Counted from the stretch's first letter, positions 1 to 10,203 are shown. The stretch: 64,000 nt of DNA from Clostridiales bacterium (GCA_015055865.1 SVHK01000002.1:24308-88307), one strand, 5' to 3'. The notes: generated by a model not told the origin, from the letters alone. Program-made: numbers and translations.

Positions 1-1
1 A

Positions 2-922
2 GGTGAATGCGTGGGGCAGGTACGCGTTTATTCCGTTGGTGGTGGTGCGATTGAAATTGAAGGTAGAGAAAAACCTTGCTTTAAAGTTTACGAATTGGAA
101 AGTTTTAACGCAATTCGTGAATATTGCGAAAACAAGGGGATTGGGTTGCCTGATTACGTTTTTGAGCGCGAAGGAATAGAAATTAAAGAGTACTTAAAAG
201 AAGTATGGGAAACGATTAAATCTGCCGTGGAAAGGGGCGTTAAAGCTTCGGGCGTGTTGCCTGGTGGATTAAACGTAGAAAGAAAAGCTAAGACGTTATT
301 TGAAAGCGGAAAGGAAAACGAAAGCGCGGAACGCAAAGAAAAACGGCTCGTTTGCGCTTACGCTTACGCCGTTAGCGAAGAAAATGCCGGAGGTGGTAGA
401 ATCGTAACCGCGCCTACTTGTGGCGCTTGCGGAGTTTTGCCTGCCGTTTTGTATTACGAATGGGAAAAGAACGGTTATACGGAAGAAGAGATACTGCGCG
501 CGTTGGCGAGCGCCGGTATAGTTGGGAATTTAATTAAGACGAACGCGTCTATTTCGGGCGCAGAATGTGGTTGTCAAGCGGAAATTGGTAGTGCTTGTTG
601 TATGGCTGCGGCTGCGTTGGGGGAACTGAAAGGGTTGGATTTGTCGAAAATAGAATATGCGTCGGAAATTGCGATGGAGCATCATTTAGGGTTGACCTGT
701 GACCCGATTGCCGGGCTCGTTCAAATTCCTTGCATCGAGCGAAACGCGGTGGCGGCGATGCGCGCGATTGACGCGGTTGCTTTAGCCGATTTGATTTCGG
801 ATAGCAGAAAAATTTCTTTTGATTTGGTTGTGCAAACGATGTACGAAACGGGTAAGGATATGTCGGGAAGGTACCGTGAAACGAGCGAAGGCGGACTTGC
901 AAAGCTTTATAAAAAACTTTGA
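2..922 (+). CDS. sdaA: L-serine dehydratase, iron-sulfur type, alpha-chain region (5' truncated by window edge; upstream beta-like region probably fused)
   Basis: Translation has TAPTCGACGVLPAVL, NASISGAECGCQAEIGSACCMAAAAL and HHLGLTCDPIAGLVQIPCIERNA typical of SdaAA; reading frame stays open to the window start. Confidence 0.93.
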   Translation, partial: GECVGQVRVYSVGGGAIEIEGREKPCFKVYELESFNAIREYCENKGIGLPDYVFEREGIEIKEYLKEVWETIKSAVERGVKASGVLPGGLNVERKAKTLFESGKENESAERKEKRLVCAYAYAVSEENAGGGRIVTAPTCGACGVLPAVLYYEWEKNGYTEEEILRALASAGIVGNLIKTNASISGAECGCQAEIGSACCMAAAALGELKGLDLSKIEYASEIAMEHHLGLTCDPIAGLVQIPCIERNAVAAMRAIDAVALADLISDSRKISFDLVVQTMYETGKDMSGRYRETSEGGLAKLYKKL

Positions 923-953
923 ATAAACACATTAATGAAAAAAGGAAAATAGT

Positions 954-2009
954 ATGACGAAAATCACGAGTAGAATTTTTGGAAAAACGGCGGACGGAAA
1001 AGCCGTAACCGCCTATACGCTTACGGACGGAGCGTTTTTAGCAACGATTTTGGATTACGGCGCGATAATTCAAAGCTTAATCGTTCCCGATAAAAACGGA
1101 CTCAATCAAGACGTCGTGCTCGGTTATAACGACGTGGCGGGTTACGAGAATAACGACGGTTATCTCGGTGCGATTATCGGTCGGTTTGGGAATAGAATCG
1201 ATAAGGGTCGCTTTACGCTTGACGGAAAAGAATATCAGTTGTATTGTAACGACCGCGGAAATCATTTACACGGGGGAAAGGACGGGTTTAATAAAAAAAT
1301 CTGGTCGGCAAAAACGGTGACGGACGAAGCGGGGAACGAAGTTTTAGAAATGAGTATTCTTTCTCCCGACGGCGAAGAAAATTATCCGGGAAATTTACAA
1401 GTAAAAGTAACGTATTCGCTTATAGACGGGGCGTTGACGATTGATTACGATGCCGTTTCCGATAAAAAGACGGTTGTTTCTTTAACGAACCACGCCTATT
1501 TCAATTTGGACGGTTTGGAGAGTACGTTAGACCACTTATTGACGATGAACGCGGAATATATGCTACCGACGGACGATACTTTAATCCCCAAAGGCGAGTT
1601 TAGAAAATTAACGGGCACGCCGTTTGATTTTTCTTGCGAAAAACCCATCGGCGCAGGGGATATTTGCAAAGAGTTTGACCCTGACCTTAAAAAGGGCGGT
1701 GGATTCGACCATTGTTATGTATTTTCTAAAGAACGGGACGTAAACCAACCGTATGCGATTGTCCGTAGCGAAAAAAGCGGTATCGTGATGAAATGTTATA
1801 CGAATATGCCCGCCGTACATTTTTACGCCGGAAACTTTTTAAATGCAACGGGTAAAAACAGGGCGAAATATCGTCGTTGCGGTGGTTTTTGCTTAGAAAC
1901 GGAAGCAATTCCCAATAACGTGAACGTGCCCGTTTACGCGCAATACGGTTCTTCCGTGTACGACGCAGGGCAAATTTACCGTTTTTATGCGAAATATTCT
2001 TTTAAATAA
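954..2009 (+). CDS. galM: aldose 1-epimerase
   Basis: GRFGNRIDKGRF, GNHLHGGKDGFNKKIW, SLTNHAYFNLDG, GGFCLETEAIPNNVN motifs. Confidence 0.93.
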   Translation: MTKITSRIFGKTADGKAVTAYTLTDGAFLATILDYGAIIQSLIVPDKNGLNQDVVLGYNDVAGYENNDGYLGAIIGRFGNRIDKGRFTLDGKEYQLYCNDRGNHLHGGKDGFNKKIWSAKTVTDEAGNEVLEMSILSPDGEENYPGNLQVKVTYSLIDGALTIDYDAVSDKKTVVSLTNHAYFNLDGLESTLDHLLTMNAEYMLPTDDTLIPKGEFRKLTGTPFDFSCEKPIGAGDICKEFDPDLKKGGGFDHCYVFSKERDVNQPYAIVRSEKSGIVMKCYTNMPAVHFYAGNFLNATGKNRAKYRRCGGFCLETEAIPNNVNVPVYAQYGSSVYDAGQIYRFYAKYSFK

Positions 2010-2027
2010 TTTTTAGCTAAATACTTG

Positions 2028-2059
2028 AACGCCGACCTTAAGAAAGTAAGGTCGGCGTT
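2028..2059. terminator. stem-loop AACGCCGACCTTA/TAAGGTCGGCGTT downstream of galM
   Basis: 13-bp inverted repeat, 6-nt loop. Confidence 0.7.
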
Positions 2060-2215
2060 GTCATATTTGTCATATTTCCTTATGACAAAAGGGAAAGATT
2101 GATTTTAAATTATAAAAAATTGGCTTTAAAATAAAATTTTTTTATTAAAACTATTGATTTTTTTTTAAGGTTGTAGTATAATTAAGTTGAGAAATTGGAA
2201 GAAAGGAGGAAATAT

Positions 2216-2815
2216 ATGAAAAATCTTCTTATTTCTGGCGGAGCAGTCGCCTTGATTGTAATCGCGATTCTTTTAGTTTTAGTGATTGCCGTGGTGGCGT
2301 GGTGGATTTCCACGTCAAACAAGTTGGTGCGGTTGAAAAATAAAGTTGAAGAAGCTTGGGCAACCATTGACGTATATTTAAAAAAGCGTTTTGACTTAAT
2401 TCCCAATCTCGTAGAAACGGTTAAAGGCTATACCAAGCACGAAAGCGAAACGCTTGAAAAAGTCGTTACGGCGAGAAATATCGCGGGAAAGGCGGTAACG
2501 TCGGAAGAAAAAATTTTGGCGGAGAATAATTTATCTAGTTCTTTGCGTACGTTTTTGAACGTCGTTTCGGAAAGTTATCCCGATTTGAAAGCCAATACCA
2601 ATTTTTTGGATTTGCAAAATCAGTTAAAGTCTATCGAAGGGGAGTTGGAAGGTTCGCGCCGTTATTATAACGGTACGGTGAAATCGTTTAATACGACGAT
2701 TGAAGTGTTCCCGTCTTGCATCGTTGCGCAAAGAAAGGGTGAAGATTATAAAAAGCGCCCGTATTTTGAACTTGACGGCGAGGAAGAGAGAAAGAACGTA
2801 AAGGTATCTTTCTAA
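2216..2815 (+). CDS. lemA: LemA family protein
   Basis: N-terminal TM then LVRLKNKVEEAWATIDVYLKKRFDLIPNLVETVKGY; SD AAAGGAGG upstream of ATG 2216 (ORF-track start 2195 is upstream of the SD). Confidence 0.9.
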   Translation: MKNLLISGGAVALIVIAILLVLVIAVVAWWISTSNKLVRLKNKVEEAWATIDVYLKKRFDLIPNLVETVKGYTKHESETLEKVVTARNIAGKAVTSEEKILAENNLSSSLRTFLNVVSESYPDLKANTNFLDLQNQLKSIEGELEGSRRYYNGTVKSFNTTIEVFPSCIVAQRKGEDYKKRPYFELDGEEERKNVKVSF

Positions 2816-2917
2816 AAGTAAAAACGAAAGTATTTACAAAAGCAAAGTATATAATATATTAGGGAAATGATGAAATCTACTTAAAGGCGAGAAGGTAAGC
2901 CTTGAAGGAGAATTACA

Positions 2918-3751
2918 ATGAAAAAAGAAAAAATGAAAAGATGTGGCGGATTAGTAGCTGCCGGATTATTGTTGGGATTAGTAACCTACGCTTCGGTTTA
3001 TCCAGTAATTTCGCCGAAAGCGGAAGAAAATGAAAAAGTAACGGTTATTTCAACGCAAACGAGCGGAGAAGGGGTTATCGACGTCTCCGATTATACCGTA
3101 TCGATTAACGTAAACGAAGATTGTACCGTTGACGTAGCTGAAAAGGTTACGGTTGAGTTTGTGAGCGCGGAAGCGGATAGCTTTTATCGTACTATTTCTC
3201 ATTCGCCTGAATCCATCTTATCACTTAAGGTTACTTGCGAAAACAATGCGGATTTGCGCTATACCTTAGTGGACGAAGACGATTGCGCGAAAATTGAATG
3301 TTTCGGGGGCGTCGCCGTCGGAAACGTTTGGACGTACGAAATTAATTATACTGTAGCGCTTAATGAAAATGAATTAACGGAAGAATTTGTCTTTAATATC
3401 GTGAACGAAGGTTGGCAAAATACCGTTGAAAACGTAGTAGCAAAAATTACGTTGCCTGATTCAATTATCAATTATGACGTCTACAATGGCGAAGGAGAAA
3501 AGGTTTCGAACGTTTCTACCGTGTTGTCGGAAGACGGAAAAACGATAACGGTAAGCTCGAAAAATTCGGGGGCAGTTGCTACGTCCACAAATGCGATTAT
3601 GGTAAAAATTTATTTGCCTGACGCAGAAATAATTGAAGATTTTAACCAAATTAACGAACAAGCGAACGAAATAATTTGGACGCCAACTATGATTGCCGCT
3701 TTAATTATAGGAAGTCTTTTGGCTGTTGTGTGTGTTATGTTAATAACATAA
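2918..3751 (+). CDS. DUF2207-like N-terminal-domain secreted/membrane protein (short form)
   Basis: Signal peptide plus domain similar to N-terminus of the next gene (IDVSDYTVSINVNEDCTVDVAEKVTVEF / WTYEINYTV), single C-terminal TM. Confidence 0.65.
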   Translation: MKKEKMKRCGGLVAAGLLLGLVTYASVYPVISPKAEENEKVTVISTQTSGEGVIDVSDYTVSINVNEDCTVDVAEKVTVEFVSAEADSFYRTISHSPESILSLKVTCENNADLRYTLVDEDDCAKIECFGGVAVGNVWTYEINYTVALNENELTEEFVFNIVNEGWQNTVENVVAKITLPDSIINYDVYNGEGEKVSNVSTVLSEDGKTITVSSKNSGAVATSTNAIMVKIYLPDAEIIEDFNQINEQANEIIWTPTMIAALIIGSLLAVVCVMLIT

Positions 3752-3834
3752 TCCAATCGACGTTTGACAGCAAAAACCGCGTTTTACGCGGTTTTTATGT
3801 TATAATAGGCTAGAATAAAAATTTAGAGGTTAGA

Positions 3835-5775
3835 ATGAAAGGAACGAAATTTAGTTGTAGAAAAAATGCAAATAAATGTGTTTTTGCGTTATTTATCATT
3901 TTGTTATTAAGTGTTTTTGCGTTTTTATTTCCTTTTAGAAAAATAGAAAATGCAAGCGCGTCGGTAAATCCGTCCTTGAAATGCTATCGTTACGACGTGG
4001 AGATGACAATCAATACCGATAGGACGATAGAAGTCAACGAACGCATCGATATAGAGTTTTTGCGTAGTGGATTTACGATGTTTTACAAAAGTTTGCCTAA
4101 AGACTCTAAATATTCGAATGTTGTAGCGACTTGCGCGGGTAATTCTGATTTTACTTACTACGTTGACGATAATCCCGATTATTCGGAATTTATCGATATA
4201 TGTTGCGTAGGTGGGGCAGATAAGGGGAATAGATGGACGTATGAAATTTCTTATCGCTTAGAACCGGCAGGGGAAGACGTTGAAAACGGTATGCGTTTGG
4301 ACGTCGTTGGTTTTGGTTCGCCGTTTGAACTTAACGACGTAAACGTTACGATTAATTTCCCCGAAAAAACGCTTTCTTGTGATAGATATATCTCCGACGT
4401 TTACGGCTCTAAAGAAAAACGGCCGATTACGAGCGGTTGGTTAAACGACGGAAAAACGCTTTTTATACACGAAGATAAATTAGCTTTGGTGTATAACGAT
4501 ACTTATAACGAACGAATGGCGGAAGGTATTACGTTAGAGTTTACCTTTCAAGACGGCGTGTTGGATTCTTTTACGCAAACGCAAATTTTTACCGAACGCA
4601 CGTGGATAATTTTATTAATCGGATTGCTTGGCGTGGGTGGCGCTATCGGCGGCTATTTTCTTGGTAAAAATCACGGGGAGATTACTCCCGTCGTTAACGT
4701 GAAAGCTCCCGACGAGATGGACCCGATGCGTATGGGATTTCTTATCGATGGGAATATCGGCGACGAGGACGTAACTTCGATGGTTTACTATTTCGCGGAT
4801 AAAGGGTATTTAACCATAGATTTTTCCAATAAAAATAAGCCTGTGTTAAATCGAGTAATGGACGAGAAAGGAATTTTTAAAGAATTACCGGCAACTGCGC
4901 CCATTTATCAAAAGACTTTGTTTGAAGGGCTATTTAAAAGCGGAAATCAAGTACCCGTGTCCGCGCTGAAAGAGAAATATTATGAAAGCGTTGACGAAGC
5001 GAAAATTCAGCTTATGCTTAAAAAACCGCCTCGCTACGATAAGAAGTCGGTTGTGTTTTTCTTGTTGAGTACGTTGTTTGCCTGTTTAGTGTGCGCCGTA
5101 TCTTTCATTCTCGTTGGCGTTATTAACGTGGGAGGAGATTACGCGCCGTCGGACGGCGTTTTTATCGCTGTTTTCCTTATTATTACCGCATTATTGCTAT
5201 GGGTAACGAAAGAGTTGGAGTTTAAGAAGTCGAGAAAGATAGTACTTTCTTTTTTAGTTCTTGCTTACGTTATAGGATTTTTGATTTTTATTTTATTGAC
5301 AAAGACGCATATCTTTACGGCGTACGAAAAATTATACCTTTCAATTTTCGCGATTGTAACGCAACTAATAGGTTTTTTCACGCTTTCAAGAACGGAATCA
5401 TATAATAAAATTTTAGGCGATATTTTAGGGTTTAAAGATTTTATCGTCGTGACGGAAGAAGATAAAATCAAAGTCATGCTTGAAGAAAATCCTGAGATTT
5501 ATTATAAGGTTTTACCTTACGCGCAGGTGTTGGGCGTAACGGACGAATGGGTGGATAGATTTAGAAATATTTTGATTGAAAAACCCTCTTGGGCGTATGG
5601 TTTTGAGTATTCTGTTTTTGATTATATGCTCATCAACAGTTCTATGCGTACGATTACTCGTACGATGGCGATGCGCCCGCAAAACACTTCTTCTACCGTC
5701 GGCAGAACCGGTTCAGGTGGTTTTGGTGGATTTTCTGGCGGTGGACGTGGTGGCGGTGGCTTTGGCGCGAGATAA
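3835..5775 (+). CDS. DUF2207 domain-containing membrane protein
   Basis: DUF2207 layout: extracellular N-domain, TMs, Gly-rich GGFGGFSGGGRGGGGFGAR C-terminus; next to lemA. Confidence 0.85.
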   Translation: MKGTKFSCRKNANKCVFALFIILLLSVFAFLFPFRKIENASASVNPSLKCYRYDVEMTINTDRTIEVNERIDIEFLRSGFTMFYKSLPKDSKYSNVVATCAGNSDFTYYVDDNPDYSEFIDICCVGGADKGNRWTYEISYRLEPAGEDVENGMRLDVVGFGSPFELNDVNVTINFPEKTLSCDRYISDVYGSKEKRPITSGWLNDGKTLFIHEDKLALVYNDTYNERMAEGITLEFTFQDGVLDSFTQTQIFTERTWIILLIGLLGVGGAIGGYFLGKNHGEITPVVNVKAPDEMDPMRMGFLIDGNIGDEDVTSMVYYFADKGYLTIDFSNKNKPVLNRVMDEKGIFKELPATAPIYQKTLFEGLFKSGNQVPVSALKEKYYESVDEAKIQLMLKKPPRYDKKSVVFFLLSTLFACLVCAVSFILVGVINVGGDYAPSDGVFIAVFLIITALLLWVTKELEFKKSRKIVLSFLVLAYVIGFLIFILLTKTHIFTAYEKLYLSIFAIVTQLIGFFTLSRTESYNKILGDILGFKDFIVVTEEDKIKVMLEENPEIYYKVLPYAQVLGVTDEWVDRFRNILIEKPSWAYGFEYSVFDYMLINSSMRTITRTMAMRPQNTSSTVGRTGSGGFGGFSGGGRGGGGFGAR

Positions 5776-5924
5776 AATCGGGGTTAGAAATACGTTTTGC
5801 TATATTTTTCTAATTTTATTAAAATAAAAGTTGAGAAACTATAAAAATCTTTCTTTTACTATTGACAGCTTGGATATAAAATGTTATAATATATGCATCC
5901 AATAGAATTTTAGGGAGAGATAAA

Positions 5925-6200
5925 ATGAGAAAAATTTTGAAGACTTTGATTTGCGCGTTGCTTGCTTTTGGAATCGTTGGTTGCGCAACTGCGTGTGAAA
6001 TGCCTGAGTTTATGCAAAGTATTTTTAACGGTGACGGCGTTGAGCAGGAAGTACCTGGAAATCCCGATGACGACGAAACCACCGATGATGAAACTACAGA
6101 CGACGAAACTACAGACGAGGAAACTACGGACGACGAAACTACGGACGATGAAACGTCTAAAGATCCCATTTATGAAGAAGGTTGGTCAAAACCTTATTAA
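5925..6200 (+). CDS. small putative lipoprotein with acidic (TD[DE]ET)n repeat
   Basis: Lipobox-like FGIVGC; tandem TTDDETTDDETTDEETTDDETTDDET. Confidence 0.7.
   Translation: MRKILKTLICALLAFGIVGCATACEMPEFMQSIFNGDGVEQEVPGNPDDDETTDDETTDDETTDEETTDDETTDDETSKDPIYEEGWSKPY
6066..6156. repeat. imperfect 15-bp tandem repeat (GACGACGAAACTACG-like)
   Basis: Direct reading of about six units inside the lipoprotein CDS. Confidence 0.85.
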
Positions 6201-6319
6201 TTCTTAAACTAAAAGAGCTCTGCAAAATGCAGGGCTTTTTTTTGCACGTTTTTTTTCATTTTTGCGTATAGTGTAATATAGGAATAAATCCTATAAATAA
6301 CACGCAAGAGGATTTTTAA

Positions 6320-6730
6320 ATGATTTGGAATTGTTGTAATTCTAACGTAAATACTTTTCGGCGCTCAGGTTGTTGTCAATGCGGTTCTTTAACTACGACG
6401 AATATGACAACGCAAAATACCAATGGTTGGATTGGAAACGGCGTTTTTGGTTATTTTATCCCCGTAAATTATTATAACGGCGGTACGAACGGCTGTGGCT
6501 GTAGACAAAACTGTTGTCACCACGATAGAAGTACGAGAGTTTCCTGCGGAAACGGCACGTACGTTACGGTTACTTGTGGTCGTCAAGGCGGTTGCGGTTG
6601 TTCGCAAAATACTCAAACCACGCAAACGAACGATAACGGTTGTGTAAATACTGCTACGTCGGTAGGCGATTGCTACTACGCTCGCCAATACGGGCTTTGC
6701 GGAAATACCTATAACGGTTGCGTTTTTTAA
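6320..6730 (+). CDS. Cys/Gly/Asn/Thr-rich small protein of unknown function
   Basis: 136 aa, 17 Cys by eye, CC/CGC/GCGC clusters; own terminator at 6741-6770. Confidence 0.6.
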   Translation: MIWNCCNSNVNTFRRSGCCQCGSLTTTNMTTQNTNGWIGNGVFGYFIPVNYYNGGTNGCGCRQNCCHHDRSTRVSCGNGTYVTVTCGRQGGCGCSQNTQTTQTNDNGCVNTATSVGDCYYARQYGLCGNTYNGCVF

Positions 6731-6740
6731 TTTAATCACT

Positions 6741-6770
6741 CGACGGGCGAAATTTTTCGCCCGTCGTTTT
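6741..6770 (+). terminator. rho-independent terminator
   Basis: CGACGGGCGAAA / TTTCGCCCGTCG followed by TTTT. Confidence 0.85.
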
Positions 6771-6816
6771 TGTATAAAAAACGATAGATTGATAAGACTA
6801 TCAGTAGGAGTGAATT

Positions 6817-7473
6817 ATGAAAAAAGTCGTAGAAAGGAAAGGGAGAAATATTCAATCTGTTTCCTTGCTTTTCTTTTTCGTTTCTTTTATCGGATGGTTG
6901 TTTGAAACGTTCGTATGTCTTTTTCAAAGCGGAGAATTATGCGATAGGGGTTTTTTGAGTTTGCCCTTTTGCCCCGTTTACGGCGCGCCCGTATGCGTAA
7001 TTTTTCTTTTATTTGGTGCGCCTACGGACGGACTATTTTACCGTTTGTTGACAAAGAAAAAGAAGAAATCAACGGGGCAGGGTAGGGATTTTTATAAACT
7101 AATAAGCGTGGCGTTATATTTTTTATCCGCTACGTTAATCGCTACGGGCGCGGAACTTATCGTCGGTTTGATTCTTGAGCGCGCGGGGGTGTCGTTATGG
7201 TCGTATAACGGAGTACCACTGTGTTATAAAGGGGTAATATGTTTGCCTGTATCTTTGTTTTGGGGGGCGTTAATTTCTTTGTTTGCTCAATTTATTTTGC
7301 CAAAGGTGGAGAAAAAAATTATTGCAATGCCTAAAGGCTTAAAGAGTGTTTTGACCATTACGTTATGGATTGCTATGGGGTTAGATTTTATTTTAAATTG
7401 GCGATTTTCCTTGCAAAACGGAACGCATTTTGACGTGGTAAATTATTTTAAAGAACGGAGGGGAAATAAATGA
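6817..7473 (+). CDS. putative ABC transporter permease, CmpB/type IV family membrane protein
   Basis: FIGWLFETFVCLFQSGELCDRGFLSLPFCPVYG signature. Confidence 0.75.
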   Translation: MKKVVERKGRNIQSVSLLFFFVSFIGWLFETFVCLFQSGELCDRGFLSLPFCPVYGAPVCVIFLLFGAPTDGLFYRLLTKKKKKSTGQGRDFYKLISVALYFLSATLIATGAELIVGLILERAGVSLWSYNGVPLCYKGVICLPVSLFWGALISLFAQFILPKVEKKIIAMPKGLKSVLTITLWIAMGLDFILNWRFSLQNGTHFDVVNYFKERRGNK

Positions 7474-7886
7474 AAAAAGCTAAAAAAATTTTAAAAAGTT
7501 CGATATTGGTAGGGGCATTGAGCTTATTATTGTCGGCAAACGGTTGGTCGAAAGACGGCTCTTTGACGGAAATTTCTCGCCCGTATTTAGGGGAGTACAA
7601 ATGCGAGTCGCTCTATTTTAACGGCGAGGACAAGCTTGGAGATTTTGAGTATTTTAAGCTCGAAATTCGCTCTGGTGGGGAAATGAAACTGCTTTTTAAA
7701 GAAAAGGACAAAAAGGAAAAGTGCGTCGATTTGACTTACGAGTACGATGAGACAAAAAAGGAATTTACGGTAAAAAGTCAGTTCGGCGTATTTAAAAAGG
7801 AAGAAAAAGTCCCTTTTGAAAACGGAAAACTGACCGCCCTTTTGAGATTGGGTGGGAAACAAGTCGTAATTAAATTTGGAAAATAA
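7470..7886 (+). CDS. hypothetical secreted protein
   Basis: Signal peptide-like N-terminus; overlaps the preceding stop. Confidence 0.6.
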   Translation: MKKAKKILKSSILVGALSLLLSANGWSKDGSLTEISRPYLGEYKCESLYFNGEDKLGDFEYFKLEIRSGGEMKLLFKEKDKKEKCVDLTYEYDETKKEFTVKSQFGVFKKEEKVPFENGKLTALLRLGGKQVVIKFGK

Positions 7887-7967
7887 TTACAATTATAAAT
7901 GAACAAATGTTCGAAAATACACGTAAAATCCTTGCATTTAATTAAAAAGAGTGTTATAATAACAAAT

Positions 7968-9221
7968 ATGGATATTAGATTAACCGCCGATCAAGAAAGG
8001 GCGAAAAATTTAATAACGGAATGGTATTATAACACCGATAATACTTTTTTCGTGCTTTCCGGATATGCAGGTACGGGCAAAACGTTTTTGATTGATTACG
8101 TGGTTAAAAACGTCTTGTGTTTAAAAGCAGGCGAAGAAGCGGTGTTCGTTAGTCCTACGGGGAAAGCTGCGTCTATTCTCGTAAAACGCGGTACGCCTGC
8201 AGGGACGGTACATAGTTTGATTTATCGTCGTGAAGAAGACGATTTTGAAGTTGATGAAAACGGCGAAGTTATCGAAAGTGAACGGTTGCGGTTTGTGAAA
8301 AGAGAAGAAATAAGCTCAAAGATTAAACTGATTATCGTGGACGAAGCTTCGATGATTTCAGCGGACGTATTAAGGGATTTATTGAGTTTTAACGTAAAAT
8401 GTTTGTTTAGTGGCGACGAAGCGCAATTACCGCCCGTAAACGGGGTATGTCCTTTGATGCAACTCATTGATTATACGATGACGGAAATCGTGCGACAGGC
8501 AAAGGATAATCCGATAATAAAAATCGCTACTTTGGCGCGACAAGGGAAAACGATACCCTACGGGGATTACGGCGATTCCGTTCGTATTATTCCTAAGGGA
8601 GCGCTACAAAAAACGGACAGAAAAAAACTTTTTTTAAGCGCCGACCAAATTATCTGCGGTTTAAATAAAACGAGAAACGCTTTGAATAATGAAATTCGAA
8701 GATATAAAGATATTCCGCCTACCGAGCTTTTACCCATCAACGGAGAAAAAGTGATTTGTACGCTCAATAATTGGGAAAAACCGTTGGATGAGAAGAAGGA
8801 ATTCTTTTTGGTAAACGGTATTATTGGTTACGCTAATAACTTGCGCGAAGGATACGATAAAATTGCGAAGATGGATTTTCGGGCGGATTTTTTAGAAACG
8901 GAAATTACTTCGGCGTTCGACGTTGGGGTTTTTACGGACGGAAAATACGCACACGGTTATGGTGATAGGGCGGTAACGCTTGCAGACGGTAGCGTCGTAC
9001 ACGAAGACGATTACGCTAGACTGTTTCGAAAAAAAGCCGTCGCGGACGAAGTAATCGACCGCTTTGAGTTCGCGTATGCGATTACATGTCATAAGGCGCA
9101 AGGCTCGGAGTTTGACTTCGTCGTCGTATTCGACGAGTCGTGGGCGTTTAAAGAAGAAAAAGATAAGTGGCTATACACGGCAATTACGCGCGCGAAAGAA
9201 AAGCTATTGATTATTCGATAA
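7968..9221 (+). CDS. AAA family ATPase / Dda- or RecD2-like DNA helicase
   Basis: VLSGYAGTGKTFL Walker A, IIVDEASMIS Walker B, SGDEAQLPPV, YAITCHKAQGSEFD; start refined to ATG 7968 after a TATAAT box. Confidence 0.88.
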   Translation: MDIRLTADQERAKNLITEWYYNTDNTFFVLSGYAGTGKTFLIDYVVKNVLCLKAGEEAVFVSPTGKAASILVKRGTPAGTVHSLIYRREEDDFEVDENGEVIESERLRFVKREEISSKIKLIIVDEASMISADVLRDLLSFNVKCLFSGDEAQLPPVNGVCPLMQLIDYTMTEIVRQAKDNPIIKIATLARQGKTIPYGDYGDSVRIIPKGALQKTDRKKLFLSADQIICGLNKTRNALNNEIRRYKDIPPTELLPINGEKVICTLNNWEKPLDEKKEFFLVNGIIGYANNLREGYDKIAKMDFRADFLETEITSAFDVGVFTDGKYAHGYGDRAVTLADGSVVHEDDYARLFRKKAVADEVIDRFEFAYAITCHKAQGSEFDFVVVFDESWAFKEEKDKWLYTAITRAKEKLLIIR

Positions 9222-9249
9222 AGTAGCTTTTAAAATTGCGTAAAAACGC

Positions 9250-9279
9250 TTGACGGGATACTTGCCCGTTTGGTATAAT
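9250..9279 (+). promoter_or_regulatory. sigma-A type promoter TTGACG-18 bp-TATAAT
   Basis: -35 at 9250-9255, -10 at 9274-9279, inside the upstream part of ORF 9250..10170, so the true start is downstream. Confidence 0.65.
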
Positions 9280-9318
9280 TGCTATAAAGAGAAAATGAAC
9301 GGGGCAGGTACGCGTTTA

Positions 9319-10170
9319 ATGGCAAAAGTATTAGAGAAATTTCAAGAAATCGAACGCTCGATTATCACGACTTATCGCAAATCGATATGGTCGCCGTTCG
9401 TGTACGCCGTAAAAAAGTACCGTTTGATAGAAGCGGGGGATAAAATTGCCGTTTGTATTTCGGGCGGGAAAGATAGTATGTTGCTTGCAAAATTGATGCA
9501 AGAGCTTAAAAGACATAGCGAAGTACCGTTCGAGCTGGTGTTTTTAGTGATGGACCCCGGTTATAACTTGGCGAATAGAAAGCGGATAGAAGAAAACTCA
9601 AAGCTTTTAAACGTTCCGATTACGATATTTGAAAGCGACGTGTTTGAAGCGAGCGACGTGGCGTCGGGCGCAGATTCGCCTTGTTATTTATGCGCAAGAA
9701 TGCGCCGTGGACATTTGTATTCTAAGGCGAAAGAATTGGGATGTAACAAGATTGCTTTAGGGCATCATAAGAGTGACGTTATCGAAACCACTTTAATGGG
9801 TATGTTATACGGGGGGCAACTGCAAGGTATGTTGCCTAAACTTAAGAGTACTAATTTTAACGGAATGGAGTTGATTCGGCCGATGTATTGTATCTTAGAA
9901 GAAGATATAATCCGTTGGCAAAAATATAACGATTTAGAGTTTATTGCGTGCGCTTGTAAATTTGTTAAAGGTGCGACGGAAGAAGTTTTACCCGTATTTT
10001 CCGCGCGAAAACGCGTTAAAGAGTTGATTGCGGAGCTAAAAAAGGAACACGAGAACGTAGAGAATTGTATTTTTCAAAGTATTCATAACGTTCAGCTTGA
10101 TACACTTGCCGAATATAAGCAAGACGGCGTGAAAAAATCCTTTTTAGATAAATTTGAGAAAAAAGATTAA
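9319..10170 (+). CDS. TtcA family tRNA 2-thiocytidine biosynthesis-like protein
   Basis: CISGGKDSMLLA PP-loop, CYLCARMRRGHLY and ACACKF Cys motifs; start ATG 9319 (9295 also possible). Confidence 0.88.
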   Translation: MAKVLEKFQEIERSIITTYRKSIWSPFVYAVKKYRLIEAGDKIAVCISGGKDSMLLAKLMQELKRHSEVPFELVFLVMDPGYNLANRKRIEENSKLLNVPITIFESDVFEASDVASGADSPCYLCARMRRGHLYSKAKELGCNKIALGHHKSDVIETTLMGMLYGGQLQGMLPKLKSTNFNGMELIRPMYCILEEDIIRWQKYNDLEFIACACKFVKGATEEVLPVFSARKRVKELIAELKKEHENVENCIFQSIHNVQLDTLAEYKQDGVKKSFLDKFEKKD

Positions 10171-10203
10171 CATATTTTTGATTGCATTTGCGTATAGTAA
10201 ACT

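Noticed and set aside
5819-6169. Minus-strand ORF with SSVVSSSVVSSS repeats
   Set aside because: Reverse complement of the TDDET repeat of the + strand lipoprotein
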